A DNA stretch of 64,000 bases, taken from positions 2,030,501 through 2,094,500 of the forward strand of contig NZ_CATKVU010000006.1 of NCBI RefSeq assembly GCF_949820605.1, in the 5' to 3' direction. The notes under the pieces are model-generated. The model was given only the letters and a program-made list of their open reading frames with translations. It made no database searches and was not told the origin of the DNA. The first letter of the stretch is position 1; every line of letters starts with the position of its first letter. This stretch comes from Segatella copri (lineage in GTDB: Bacteria; Bacteroidota; Bacteroidia; Bacteroidales; Bacteroidaceae). Below, piece after piece: positions 9,588-18,211 of the stretch. The position numbers and the translations under genes were made by a program.

Positions 9588-9707
9588 ATCATTGATGACG
9601 AGCACAGCACCAGATTCGAGAACCTTATCTACCGTGCCCTGTCAAGTGGCTTGATTACAGAATCCAAGGCTGCCGATAATGGGGTTGTTGGTGCTTTTGC
9701 CTATTGA
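9588..9707 (+). pseudogene. Remnant: C-terminal tail of an ImmA/IrrE- or HTH-type regulator
   Basis: A 39-codon open stretch without a start codon, ending at TGA 9705-9707. It contains RFENLIYRALSSGLITESK (residues 9-27), which resembles the C-terminal helix of ImmA/IrrE or HTH regulators (typically ...LVYRALSEGxISxSKAAELL). The homology breaks off after KAAD and the rest of such a protein is absent. It looks like a leftover of a deleted regulator or toxin-antitoxin gene. The family assignment is from memory of the motif and tentative. Confidence 0.45.
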
Positions 9708-10019
9708 GAGAAATGTATTATGCAGGAGACAACGTAGCTTAAAATGAGCGATTTATGAGTGTTTTACCTCAATAGAGGTAATAATTTAGCAACGGTTCTA
9801 ATTTCTGCAATGTGCATATGTTTGCTTGTCAAACAACTCTTTTCGTTTGCAAAAATATAACAATTTATTGGATACACAATAAAATGTATGTTTTTTAACG
9901 ATTGATATTGATAAGTGAAAATTCTGTGGATGAACATCTCGGTTAATAAATCCTGAGATATTCATCACACAGAATTTGGGTATTGCATTTTAAAGGTTGA
10001 TTTGAAAACCAATACTTTT
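9708..10019. other. AT-rich gene-free spacer with a long hairpin
   Basis: No coding potential is seen. The only structure is an inverted repeat at 9918-9977 (AAATTCTGTG ... CACAGAATTT with GATGAA/TTCATC inside, about 22 bp with small mismatches). It most likely terminates the leftward beta-barrel gene that ends at 10020. Confidence 0.6.
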
Positions 10020-12572
10020 CTAAAAACGATTAATCTCATCCTCAGCAGAACCGCTTCCGTTGTATTTATCTTTGAAACTATTGAAGTTGTAACTAATGGA
10101 AGCTATGATGCAGCGATTGAAGTTATTCACCTTTCTGTTCTGCACCACAAAATTAACCCTCTTTACATCATTCAACTTCAAGCTATCAAACAAGTCCTCT
10201 GCTTTCAATGTTATCGTCAATTTCTTTTTAAGTAACTGTTTCTGTACCATCATATTGAATGACGAATAACCGTTTTGCTCGTAGATGCCATGATGTCCCT
10301 TAATGTTCCAAAAGAAATCACATCGAAAAAGCCAATCGTTCCTTAGTGCCACTACATTTTGGAAAGCGAAGAGACCGTATGGATGATTGTAGTCTAATTG
10401 CTCTCCATTGTATGATAGCGTGAAATAAGGTTTATAGACACCCACCGTCAAAGTCGGTCGCCAACAACCAAAAACAGGTGAAACAACACATTGCGCTCCT
10501 AGTTGCTGGAAATCCTTGGCGTTGGTTGACATCCAAGTTACCGTTCCAGGTTTGCCGGATACAGCAACGACAGTCGGATGGATGTAATCCTTGATATACT
10601 GATAATCCAACTTGAAGTCGAATATGCTATAATTCACACTAAGTTCTGTATCATACACGTATTGCGGTTTCAGATAAATGTTGCCTTGCTCATAATGGTA
10701 TTGATTGTTGTAGCTCACACTGTTGTTCAACTGACGAAACGAAGGACGGGTGACCCTGCTACTGAAATCAAGATTCATCCCCACTCTCCCAAACATAGTG
10801 GAAAGAAAAAGGGATGGAAGTAAGTCCGAATAATTGGTCTTGTTCTTTACTTCTCCTTGGTCTGTGTTGATGGCATGAATGTACTCATAGCGAAGCCCGA
10901 TGCTTCCTTTCCATTTGGAGGCAGACAAACTAAAGGTGGCAAATCCTGCATACTTGGTTTCCTTATTCTTGAATTGGTCATCGGCTATCTTCCCTTCTTC
11001 GTTTACAGACATACCCCATGAACTGATTTTACTGAAATCCGTTCCGAAATCAAGCCTATCATTCTTATTCATGTTCCAAGCAAACACCCCTTTGAGTGCA
11101 GTCGCACGATTTCGCTGGTCGTTTCGCATATGCGTGATTTCTGAGACTGCATCTATTCTACTTGTCTCGCTCACTTGTTGCTTATGTTTCAGTTGAGCAT
11201 AAACATAGTCGGCATCCAAGTTGAGCTGTAGGTTGTCTGTTAGTTTGCCGATATAATACAGATTGACATTGTGAAACCTTTCCTTTTCAGATTCTTCAGT
11301 CTTATTGTCTGTAGATGTCAGCAGTTCATCATTCTTGTACGTCTGCATATAGTCGAAAGGAGAGTCGAGCATCTTGTAGTTGGAGATGCTTCCCAAATAT
11401 CTTCCGCCGATAGTGTGATTCTTGTTTATGGCATAATTCATACCAACATTATAGTCATGAGAGCGAGAGCGGTCGGAATATTCAGAAGCAGAAATCTCAT
11501 GAAATGTATCTTGCTCGTAATTGAACTGGTTAACATCATATCTGATGTCACTTCTCGTATTGTCATATTGATATGCGAGGAATACATCCAAAGCTCCCTT
11601 GTGGATGTTGAGGTTGACCTCCTCGTTGTTAGACAAATTCTTATGTTTGGAGATTTCCGCACCCACAATACCAGAAAGTCCATCCAAGGAATGGTGTACG
11701 GTAGTGATGTTTATGACACTCCTTGTTTCTGCATCGTATTCTACCCCAGGGTTTGTTATGAGCTGTACAGACTTCACGTTGGTTGAAGAAAGAAGTGACA
11801 ACCCTGAAGTATTAGTCTGCTTTCTTCCATCTATATAGATGACAGGCTCACCCTTACCAAACACCTCATACTTTCCATTTGTATAGAGCATCCCAGGAAT
11901 ATATTTGATAACATCTGTTGCCTTGCCAATATTTTTCAAATTGGAATTTTGAACGTCAAGCGTAAGTTTACCGTTTTCTCTTGATATATATTTGCGATGA
12001 CCTTTAATCATAACTTTTTGCAGATTAATTGTTGCATCCTCCAAGGTTATGGCACCAACCTCACCGGTACGATATGCATTACAATAAGTTTTGTAGCCCA
12101 CACAACTTACTTTCACAATTGCCTTTTTCACCTCGCAAGGAATTACGAACTGACCATTCTCATTTGTCACACCACCCGTGACTAAACTGGAATCACTAAC
12201 ATTGAGCAAAGCGACATTGGCGAAATCGACTGGTTGATGGTGAGTGTCTACAATGCGTCCCATCATTCTGTTAGAAGTCTTTTGAATACATTCTACAATG
12301 ATAATATTATCCACTTGTTTCATCTTGATAGGGTAAAAACCTATCAAGTTCATGATGGCATCTAGAACACTTTCATTTTTGATGCTCTTCGTCACCTTGA
12401 AATCCTCCAACTCGTCATACACAAAGTTGATGACATACTTATCCTGTCGAGCATTCAAATCCTTCAATGCCGCAGAAAATGACACATTATTATATTGTCG
12501 AGTGATACGTTGGGCAGAAACGCCCATACTTATCACCGAAAGCAAAATCAAACTTATCAGATATTTACTCAT
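10020..12572 (-). CDS. Outer membrane beta-barrel (TonB-receptor-like) family protein with STN and CarboxypepD-like domains
   Basis: An 850-residue outer-membrane protein. After a signal peptide (MSKYLISLILLSVISMGVSAQ) comes an STN-like domain (about 22-95), a carboxypeptidase-regulatory-like beta-sandwich (GRIVDTHHQPVDFANVALL, about 105-175), a plug-like region (about 195-300) and a C-terminal barrel rich in alternating aromatic residues to residue 850. The architecture matches the Bacteroidota 'outer membrane beta-barrel family' rather than a SusC protein. No SusD partner is adjacent. The STN domain often goes with anti-sigma-factor signalling, but no ECF sigma/anti-sigma pair is next to it. 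The substrate cannot be inferred. Confidence 0.88.
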   Translation of the reverse strand: MSKYLISLILLSVISMGVSAQRITRQYNNVSFSAALKDLNARQDKYVINFVYDELEDFKVTKSIKNESVLDAIMNLIGFYPIKMKQVDNIIIVECIQKTSNRMMGRIVDTHHQPVDFANVALLNVSDSSLVTGGVTNENGQFVIPCEVKKAIVKVSCVGYKTYCNAYRTGEVGAITLEDATINLQKVMIKGHRKYISRENGKLTLDVQNSNLKNIGKATDVIKYIPGMLYTNGKYEVFGKGEPVIYIDGRKQTNTSGLSLLSSTNVKSVQLITNPGVEYDAETRSVINITTVHHSLDGLSGIVGAEISKHKNLSNNEEVNLNIHKGALDVFLAYQYDNTRSDIRYDVNQFNYEQDTFHEISASEYSDRSRSHDYNVGMNYAINKNHTIGGRYLGSISNYKMLDSPFDYMQTYKNDELLTSTDNKTEESEKERFHNVNLYYIGKLTDNLQLNLDADYVYAQLKHKQQVSETSRIDAVSEITHMRNDQRNRATALKGVFAWNMNKNDRLDFGTDFSKISSWGMSVNEEGKIADDQFKNKETKYAGFATFSLSASKWKGSIGLRYEYIHAINTDQGEVKNKTNYSDLLPSLFLSTMFGRVGMNLDFSSRVTRPSFRQLNNSVSYNNQYHYEQGNIYLKPQYVYDTELSVNYSIFDFKLDYQYIKDYIHPTVVAVSGKPGTVTWMSTNAKDFQQLGAQCVVSPVFGCWRPTLTVGVYKPYFTLSYNGEQLDYNHPYGLFAFQNVVALRNDWLFRCDFFWNIKGHHGIYEQNGYSSFNMMVQKQLLKKKLTITLKAEDLFDSLKLNDVKRVNFVVQNRKVNNFNRCIIASISYNFNSFKDKYNGSGSAEDEINRF

Positions 12573-12669
12573 AGCCTATTCTCTGTTTTATAATATATTG
12601 TATATACAGTTGAGGGAATCAAAAAACTAAGCAAAACAACAACTTTTTTCAAAATTTACAGAAAAACAT

Positions 12670-12876
12670 TCAACGACTCCTTGTCTTCCACAAAACCATA
12701 GGATGAAATTTGATTCTATTGACCATCTCTTTATCCTCGAACAGCAGATTTAGACAGCAAAGGACTGTCATGGAAATAAGTATCTCCACCAATCGCATCA
12801 CCTTTTCGAGGTTGTCGCGAATAAAGCCTTGCTCCTTGGCGATGATGTCAAGAGCTTGTTTGTTATATGAGTTCAT
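12670..12876 (-). pseudogene. AbiEii-type nucleotidyltransferase toxin with its middle deleted
   Basis: A 68-codon frame starting MNSYNKQALDIIAKEQGFIR, typical of the N-terminus of Bacteroidota AbiEii toxins (type IV toxin-antitoxin), through residue ~35 (RLVEILISM). It then jumps to LLFEDKEMVNRIKFHPMVLWK, which resembles the C-terminal end of the same family (...LLFDDxEIxxRIxxHPMALWK). The nucleotidyltransferase core (GGTxLxx...DxD) is missing. The simplest reading is one large internal deletion that kept the frame. It overlaps the antitoxin gene by 14 nt, as in intact operons. The product should have no toxin activity. The C-terminal match is from memory. Confidence 0.65.
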
Positions 12877-13627
12877 ATTCTTCCTTTGATGTTAGTTCTT
12901 GCGGCACATACATGCGCCATTTATTTACAAATGTATCCGACTCTTCGTTGTTAGTCAACCACTTGACGCTTTTGGTTCCCTTGGCTCGGCACAGCTCCAA
13001 GAGGGATTCTGAGATGTTGGCTTGTTCCTTGATTCGCTCCAACAGATAGCCTGTCTTCTGGTACAGGAATGCCTTGTCGTACCTTGCAAGATAATCGATG
13101 AGCCTTTCCTCATTGAGCAAGACGATACCCTCCATGCAATGCAGCAATTCCTCAATGCCCCCAGCTCGGTCGATACGGTCAAAGCAATCCAACAACGTAC
13201 TCTCCATATCCGTTACTCGTACATAAGGGTTTCCCTTGGGAGTCATCATACCAACGATTTCCTTTGTTTGTCGGCAATAGGTGTAATCCACATCGTCGAA
13301 AGAAAAGGAATTGAAGCGAGGCATGCTTTTCACAAAAACCTCATTGAAGGGTTGATGAGCCAATCCATGAAATTCCAATGCTGTGTGATAACTGATGCAA
13401 GCTGTATGTGACAAGTGGCTTCCTATCTCATACTTGTCGCAAACAGGTAAGCCAGATGCAATATCCTTCATGCAATAGGTATTGCGCCGTATAGCCACAA
13501 TCCACCCTTGTTGCTTGTACCGAGCAAGCAACGCTTCCACCGATTTCACCTTGCCTTTCAGAGCCTCAGAAAGTTCATCCGAAGTGAATATCCGCAGCTT
13601 ATATAATATACTCAATAGTTCTGTCAT
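12863..13627 (-). CDS. AbiEi-type antitoxin / transcriptional regulator
   Basis: A 254-residue protein of the AbiEi antitoxin group found beside AbiEii toxins in type IV systems. The N-terminal ~60 residues form a winged-helix-like segment (FTSDELSEALKGKVKSVEALLARYKQQGWI), followed by the conserved IGSHLSHTACISYHTALEFHGLAHQ block (about 88-112) and a DMESTLLDCFDRIDRAGGIEE stretch near 155. It appears intact. AbiEi proteins repress their own operon and neutralise the toxin. Here the toxin gene is internally deleted, leaving an orphan antitoxin that could still act as an anti-addiction factor or a regulator. Confidence 0.82.
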   Translation of the reverse strand: MTELLSILYKLRIFTSDELSEALKGKVKSVEALLARYKQQGWIVAIRRNTYCMKDIASGLPVCDKYEIGSHLSHTACISYHTALEFHGLAHQPFNEVFVKSMPRFNSFSFDDVDYTYCRQTKEIVGMMTPKGNPYVRVTDMESTLLDCFDRIDRAGGIEELLHCMEGIVLLNEERLIDYLARYDKAFLYQKTGYLLERIKEQANISESLLELCRAKGTKSVKWLTNNEESDTFVNKWRMYVPQELTSKEEYELI

Positions 13628-14046
13628 TGTTTCTAATTTTGCACAAAAATATAAAATCTAATTTATTTATGAGAAAAATCAGAAACTTTTTATGCTTTTT
13701 TATATGTTCTTTCCATCTTAATTATCCGACTACGGAGGAACAAATCACCGACAGGCAAGTTCTTTTGGGAGTACCCCAAAAGGATGCCAACCGTAATCGG
13801 CGTTCTCCTTCGTGTGACAGAACAACACCGGCCAATACCCATCCATACCTTCAGGCGAACCTCCTCGCTAGTATAATGGGTGAAAATCCAATTGGTAAAA
13901 CGAACAAACTCGGAGAGCAAGACTTCTCATCGACAGAAAGAAGGATTTTTTTTTCATCGTTCCCTTTTTTAAAAGATTTATTTTTTATTTTTTTAATTTT
14001 TACTACAATATGATAAATTCCGAATTTCTATATCGCCCTTTTGTCG
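13628..14046. other. Stretch without a supportable gene
   Basis: Several short open frames exist on both strands (for example 13627-14013 rightward, 13690-13920 leftward), but none has a convincing start, composition or recognised motif. The right end (13940-14015) is T-rich. The segment probably belongs to the upstream flank of the eroded VirE-type locus that follows. Confidence 0.5.
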
Positions 14047-14054
14047 TATCTTTG
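14047..14054 (+). promoter_or_regulatory. -7 box of the gene-less VirE-type locus
   Basis: TATCTTTG matches TAnnTTTG. No gene starts downstream, but its position relative to the downstream VirE tail and repeats mirrors the promoter at 31759 ahead of the VirE pseudogene. Confidence 0.45.
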
Positions 14055-14251
14055 TCGATAGTTACCGAATGGTAAACAGCGGGGTGAACACTTGCCCCAA
14101 GCATTCACCTTTTCGGCTCAGGGGTGAACCCTAATAAAAAGAACTTTGTATATACAGCGCATGCTAGAAATATAAGAGTCTATATTATAATGGGTTATAT
14201 AGTGTTTTTAACACATTATTAACGCTAAAGGTTGGCATCAGGGTTCACCCA

Positions 14252-14323
14252 TCACTGACTTCATCGCCAAGGGCAGAGGACGACTATTCGCAGCAGGATA
14301 CCGCCCCCGACCTGCCCTTCTAG
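14252..14323 (+). pseudogene. Remnant: last codons of a VirE/BT4734-type gene
   Basis: A 23-codon open stretch ends ...DDYSQQDTAPDLPF then TAG (14321-14323). The VirE pseudogene at 31858-32935 ends ...NSQQCDDDAPF then TAG, and both are followed by an inverted repeat array and 22-bp repeats. The match is short but positionally consistent, so this is probably the tail of a VirE-type gene whose body has been deleted. Confidence 0.45.
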
Positions 14324-14456
14324 GGGTGGGTAGGGTAAGTAAAGGGAGGGTACTTTCTAAGAGTTTCCTTATGTAAAGGTTCGTCTACTATAGGAAAGAT
14401 ATAGTATATATATAGGCTCCCAGAAAAATCGATTTCCTACTCACCCTAGTTACCCC
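14323..14456. repeat. Inverted repeat around an AT-rich core (VirE-locus element A)
   Basis: Left arm 14323-14341 (GGGGTGGGTAGGGTAAGTA) pairs with right arm 14438-14456 (TACTCACCCTAGTTACCCC), 15 of 19 positions complementary. Between them is a TATAGTATATATATAGG-type core. The left arm begins within the stop codon of the VirE-like tail. The layout corresponds to elements at 32971-33115 and 63815-64000, which use other repeat words. Confidence 0.7.
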
Positions 14457-14461
14457 CCGGC

Positions 14462-14527
14462 CGTAAACAAGATAGTTACGACCGCTAAGTATCATGGTTA
14501 CGATGGCTAAGTATCATGGTTACGGAT
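14462..14527 (+). repeat. Three tandem 22-bp iteron-like repeats
   Basis: Units at 14462-14483 (degenerate), 14484-14505 and 14506-14527, each GCTAAGTATCATG + GTTACGATG or a variant. The last two differ only in their final bases. They share the TTACGA core and the 22-bp period with the array at 33141-33246. Confidence 0.8.
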
Positions 14528-14540
14528 AGTATTTAAGTCG

Positions 14541-14834
14541 CACACGGATCTCACGGATTTATTTTTTTCGTTGCAAGCAACGGGTATTCTCATTTGGTCT
14601 TAATGGAAAAACTCCAAAGAAGTCGAAATCGGTGAGTATCGGTGAGCAACAGTGAGCATCGGTGAGTTGGGAAAATGAAATGTTGTATCTTTGCAATGTG
14701 ATTCAGAAAGAGAAGTCTCACATGGATCTCACAGATCTCACGGATCTTCTTCGTTGCAAGCAACGGTACTCACTAAGACTCACAGCCAAAACTCCGAAGG
14801 AGCCGAAATCCGTGAGATCCGTGAGATCCGTGTG
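14541..14834. repeat. Duplicated hairpin block with inverted CTCACGGAT units
   Basis: Two copies (about 14541-14670 and 14711-14834) share the same order: CTCACGGAT-type words, the perfect palindrome CGTTGCAAGCAACG (14569-14582 and 14752-14765), an ACTCC(A/G)AAG(A/G)AG segment, then the inverse ATC(C/G)GTGAG words. Between the copies sits a TATCTTTGC promoter box. The region just upstream of the HU-like gene at 40526 has similar GTGAG-containing words, so this is probably an old HU-gene control region. Confidence 0.65.
14686..14693 (+). promoter_or_regulatory. HU-type promoter without its gene
   Basis: TATCTTTG followed by CAATGTGATTCAGAAAG closely resembles TATCTTTG CATTGTGGTTCAGAGA at 40420, the promoter of the HU-like gene. 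No rightward gene follows; the next gene, xseB, is on the opposite strand. Confidence 0.6.
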
Positions 14835-14912
14835 CAAAACTAAACATTAACCCTTTAAAATCCATAGAATCCAATGAAGAATCAAAGAAAAATCGGCCCG
14901 CCACTCAGAAAA

Positions 14913-15107
14913 TCAATCCTCGCTGAGGAGTTTCTTGATTTCCTCATCGGTCTTGGTGAGTTTGTCTTTACAGAGTTTCACCAAGGTTTTGGCACGTTTC
15001 AACTGCTCGGAGAGCTGATCAATATCGAGTTCATCATTCTCCATTCTTTCTACGATTTCTTCAAGCTCTCTTACGGCTTGTTCGTATTTCATTTCTTCTT
15101 TTTCCAT
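14913..15107 (-). CDS. xseB: Exodeoxyribonuclease VII small subunit
   Basis: The 64-residue small subunit of exonuclease VII, which with XseA degrades single-stranded DNA to acid-soluble oligonucleotides in the cytoplasm. It has the family's single helical hairpin, with YEQAVRELEEIVERMENDEL near residue 8 followed by LDIDQLSEQLKRA. The acidic, highly charged composition and length are typical. It lies 30 nt after xseA on the same strand, the usual operon order. Confidence 0.95.
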   Translation of the reverse strand: MEKEEMKYEQAVRELEEIVERMENDELDIDQLSEQLKRAKTLVKLCKDKLTKTDEEIKKLLSED

Positions 15108-15137
15108 ATTTTTATTTTGCTTTGGGGTAACAGAGTT

Positions 15138-16436
15138 TTATTCAACTTTTGCCTTCACGCTGCCCTCGGCCAACCTCGTTTCAATGATGTCGCCAGACTT
15201 CAGTTGCGAGGCAGAGCGGATGCTTTTGCCATCTTTCAGCGTAATGCTGTAGCCACGTTTCAGCAACAATTCGGGGTCTTGTGCCTGGATGCGCTGGGAA
15301 AGAAGCTGCAGACGATGACTCTCGTTGAGCATCTTCCTTTCCAATATCGGCTGAATATTCTGAGAAAGAATCTCGAAATGGCGCTGGGCTTCCGATAGTT
15401 TCGACTGGACATTCGTGTTTAAACGGCTCATCAGACGGTCGAGATAGGCTCCCTGCTTCGTCTTCACCAGCGAAAACTTGACAGGAATCGTGTTGCTCAG
15501 TCTGTCGAGCCTCATCTTCTCCACCTGCAGACGGTGCTTCACATTCTGCACGATAGCCTCTTGCGCATTCATTACACGGGCATAAACCTCGGTAAGATGG
15601 TTGACGAGGAAGGCAGCAGCGGCTGTCGGTGTCTTTACACGCTGGAAAGAAATCATATCCAGCACACTCTCGTCCCTTTCATGTCCTATTCCCGTGATGA
15701 TAGGCAGCGGGAAGTTTGCCACATTCTCGGCAAGCGCCAGGGTGTCGAAACCCGAGAGATCGCTCGTAGCGCCACCGCCTCGGATGATGACTACGCAGTC
15801 AAACTGTTCCCATTCGGCATTGATACTGTCGAGGGCAGCTATCACACTCTGCTCTACTCCCTCGCCCTGCATCGTAGCCGGAAAGAGGCGGGTTTGAAAC
15901 TGCAGACCATAATCGTTATCGGCAAGCTGGTTGCAGAAATCACCATAACCTGCTGCCGTAGCACTGGAAATGACGGCGATGCGCTGGCAGAACATCGGGA
16001 GCGCCAACTCCTTCTGCAGTTCGAATACGCCCTCTGCTTTCAGCGTATTGATGATTTCCAGCCGCTTGCGCGCCATATCGCCCATCGTATAGTTAGGATC
16101 AATATCATCTACTATCCAGGAGAAGCCATAGTTCTCATGAAACTGCGCGTGTACCTTGAGTAGCACTTTCATACCGGCATGAATGCGCTGTCCGGTGATG
16201 CGCTCGAAATTCGGTTTGATGAACATCCATCGGTTTCGCCAGCAGGAGGCATGCGCCTTAGCAATGGGCGTATTAGACCGCTCATCCTTCTCGATGAGTT
16301 CCAGATAGCAGTGCCCGCCGTAGCCCTCGCGAGCCTCGGAGAGTTCCGCTTCCACCCAATAGCTGTCGGGCAAGGACATCGAAATGACCTCACGGACTAT
16401 GGAGTTTAATTCATAGAGAGATAACCTTTGCTTCAT
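15138..16436 (-). CDS. xseA: Exodeoxyribonuclease VII large subunit
   Basis: The catalytic subunit of exonuclease VII, 432 residues. It has an N-terminal OB-fold (about 1-105, with VEAELSEAREGYGGHCYLEL), a catalytic domain from about 120 to 320 (ISSATAAGYGDF, VVIIRGGGATSDLSGFD, ITGIGHERDESVLD, VKTPTAAAAFLVN) and a C-terminal coiled coil and tail (LLLKRGYSITLKDGK). All family landmarks are present. It follows the subtilase gene by about 50 nt, a gap of CTTCAC-rich simple repeats, and precedes xseB. Confidence 0.97.
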   Translation of the reverse strand: MKQRLSLYELNSIVREVISMSLPDSYWVEAELSEAREGYGGHCYLELIEKDERSNTPIAKAHASCWRNRWMFIKPNFERITGQRIHAGMKVLLKVHAQFHENYGFSWIVDDIDPNYTMGDMARKRLEIINTLKAEGVFELQKELALPMFCQRIAVISSATAAGYGDFCNQLADNDYGLQFQTRLFPATMQGEGVEQSVIAALDSINAEWEQFDCVVIIRGGGATSDLSGFDTLALAENVANFPLPIITGIGHERDESVLDMISFQRVKTPTAAAAFLVNHLTEVYARVMNAQEAIVQNVKHRLQVEKMRLDRLSNTIPVKFSLVKTKQGAYLDRLMSRLNTNVQSKLSEAQRHFEILSQNIQPILERKMLNESHRLQLLSQRIQAQDPELLLKRGYSITLKDGKSIRSASQLKSGDIIETRLAEGSVKAKVE

Positions 16437-16485
16437 ATATTGCTCTTCACTCTAAATTCTTCACTCTTCGTTCTTCACTTTTCAC

Positions 16486-17940
16486 TTACTTAATCGCTTT
16501 CCCCGTCTGATAAGCCTTCCAGAAATCAGGCACACCATATCCGAATACATTATCGGGATGATGCTGATTATTACCAGCCAATCTCACGAGTTTCATAATC
16601 TGCTTAGCCGTCTTCTGAGGCAAAGCCTGCCAGAGACACGCTACCATTCCGGCGATGAGCGGAGAAGAGAAAGACGTTCCGTTATCATTGATGATATTTC
16701 CACGGCCCGTAATCACACAGGTAGGACTTCCGTAAGCCATCACATCAGGCTTGATTCTGCCGTCAACAGTAGGTCCCACAGCACTGAAAGCCGCATTCTC
16801 GCCCATTTCGTTTACGCTGCCCACGGTAAGGATATTGCGTGCATCGGCAGGGAAATTGATTTTCTTCCAACTTCCCATTCCGTCGTTTCCTGCAGAATTG
16901 ACACAGATGATTCCCTTGTCAGCACACATCGAAGCGGTGCGGGAGATGAGGGTAGAATTACCGTCCTGCTCATAATAATGATGGTTGGTAGACGCATCAT
17001 CGAAGCCATGATAGCCTAACGAAGAGTTGATGACATCCACGCCACAACTGTCAGCATATTCAGCCGCAAAAGCCCAGTAATCCTCTTCTGCCAGACTCTC
17101 TGTGCGCTCATCTTCACAGCGCACCAGCAGATATTGAGCCTCAGGCGCCACCCCCACGAATCTTTCGGGTTCGTTGGCAGCCATCGTAGAAAGCACCATC
17201 GTTCCATGCTCCATCTCGGCGAAAATATTCTTGGATTGAGGAACCACAAAGTCCTTAACGCCCGCCAATCTGATATTATGCAGCGCCGGAATCTTATCCA
17301 CATTCATGAATCCGCCGTCGAAGACAGCAATCATCATTCCTTTGCCCAAATGTCCGGTTCCATGCAGCCGCTTGCCGTTGAGCGACTTGATCTGCGCATC
17401 GGCAGCACCATATTCGCCTACTCCACCAGTCCAATCGTTCAATTCCCTGCGAACGGTACTTCTGATGCGCTGACTGACAGAATCGGGAGCAGAGAAGACC
17501 TTCATCTTCCGGGTGATGAAATCGAGATCATCCAGTTTCCGTAGTTCCTTCTCCTTATGAATGCGGACCAGCAGGGTATTGTTCCACTTGCTCTTGCCCA
17601 CAATCTCGATGCCTGCCTCGCTTACAGCCTGCTCATAAGCAGGAGCTATAGGCAAATCAGTAACATCGATGGGCAGATTCTGCCTCTTTCTGCGCTCAAT
17701 GGAACGGGGAGAGAGAAAATCTGCCGGGCGACTTACCGAAAAGGGAGTGTGATTGAGGTCTTTGTCTCTGAGATAAAGACGATACATCATACACTTGCCT
17801 CCCGGATACGACACCATATCGGTTTCGGCGATGCGGGGCAACCGCATCAGTTGCTCAAAATTGCTAACCCTGTCTTCGCGAGCAAACAAAGAAAGAGCGG
17901 TCATTAAAAATGCATAAAGCATCAAAAATTTTTTCATCAT
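16486..17940 (-). CDS. Exported S8 family (subtilisin-like) serine peptidase
   Basis: A secreted or periplasmic subtilase of 484 residues. I start it at 17940 (MMKKFLMLYAFLMTALSLFA) because this gives a clean signal peptide; an upstream ATG at 17994 would add 18 polar residues ahead of it. The catalytic triad is visible as Asp208 (AVFDGGF), His245 (MEHGTMV) and Ser423 (NGTSFSSPLIAG), with an oxyanion Asn in VNSAGNDG near 349. A propeptide-like segment spans about 25-190. The Asp motif reads DGG instead of the common DTG/DSG. A TACTTTTG promoter box lies at 18028-18035 on this strand. Confidence 0.92.
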   Translation of the reverse strand: MMKKFLMLYAFLMTALSLFAREDRVSNFEQLMRLPRIAETDMVSYPGGKCMMYRLYLRDKDLNHTPFSVSRPADFLSPRSIERRKRQNLPIDVTDLPIAPAYEQAVSEAGIEIVGKSKWNNTLLVRIHKEKELRKLDDLDFITRKMKVFSAPDSVSQRIRSTVRRELNDWTGGVGEYGAADAQIKSLNGKRLHGTGHLGKGMMIAVFDGGFMNVDKIPALHNIRLAGVKDFVVPQSKNIFAEMEHGTMVLSTMAANEPERFVGVAPEAQYLLVRCEDERTESLAEEDYWAFAAEYADSCGVDVINSSLGYHGFDDASTNHHYYEQDGNSTLISRTASMCADKGIICVNSAGNDGMGSWKKINFPADARNILTVGSVNEMGENAAFSAVGPTVDGRIKPDVMAYGSPTCVITGRGNIINDNGTSFSSPLIAGMVACLWQALPQKTAKQIMKLVRLAGNNQHHPDNVFGYGVPDFWKAYQTGKAIK

Positions 17941-18131
17941 TATATCGGTAGTCCGGTTTGTTATTGTTGTTGCTGCAATATTTCTGTATTGCATTTGTTA
18001 ATGAGTTGAATTGTTTATTCTGAAGTGCAAAAGTACAGAAATTGTACGAAAACACCAAAGGAAAAGGGAAGTTTTTTATCATGAAATGCAAGTTTTTCTC
18101 ATATATATAATAAGGTATCAGATATTTTTTG

Positions 18132-18191
18132 TACTTTTGCAGACAAGTAGCCGCTGCAATTGCATTCTGAAAGAAGCTGGGCGAGCGGCTA
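18132..18191 (+). promoter_or_regulatory. Promoter and 5'-leader stem-loop of the MATE gene
   Basis: A TACTTTTG box (18132-18139) is followed by a leader in which TAGCCGCT (18148-18155) can pair with AGCGGCTA (18184-18191), closing about 20 nt before the ATG. It might modulate translation; I do not recognise it as a known riboswitch. Confidence 0.5.
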
Positions 18192-18211
18192 TGAGGAAAA
18201 AACAGATATAA

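Noticed and set aside
13627..14013. 128-residue plus-strand ORF and 76-residue minus-strand ORF (13690-13920)
   Set aside because: Both lie in T-rich spacer without convincing start sites or motifs, overlap each other, and neither can be supported.
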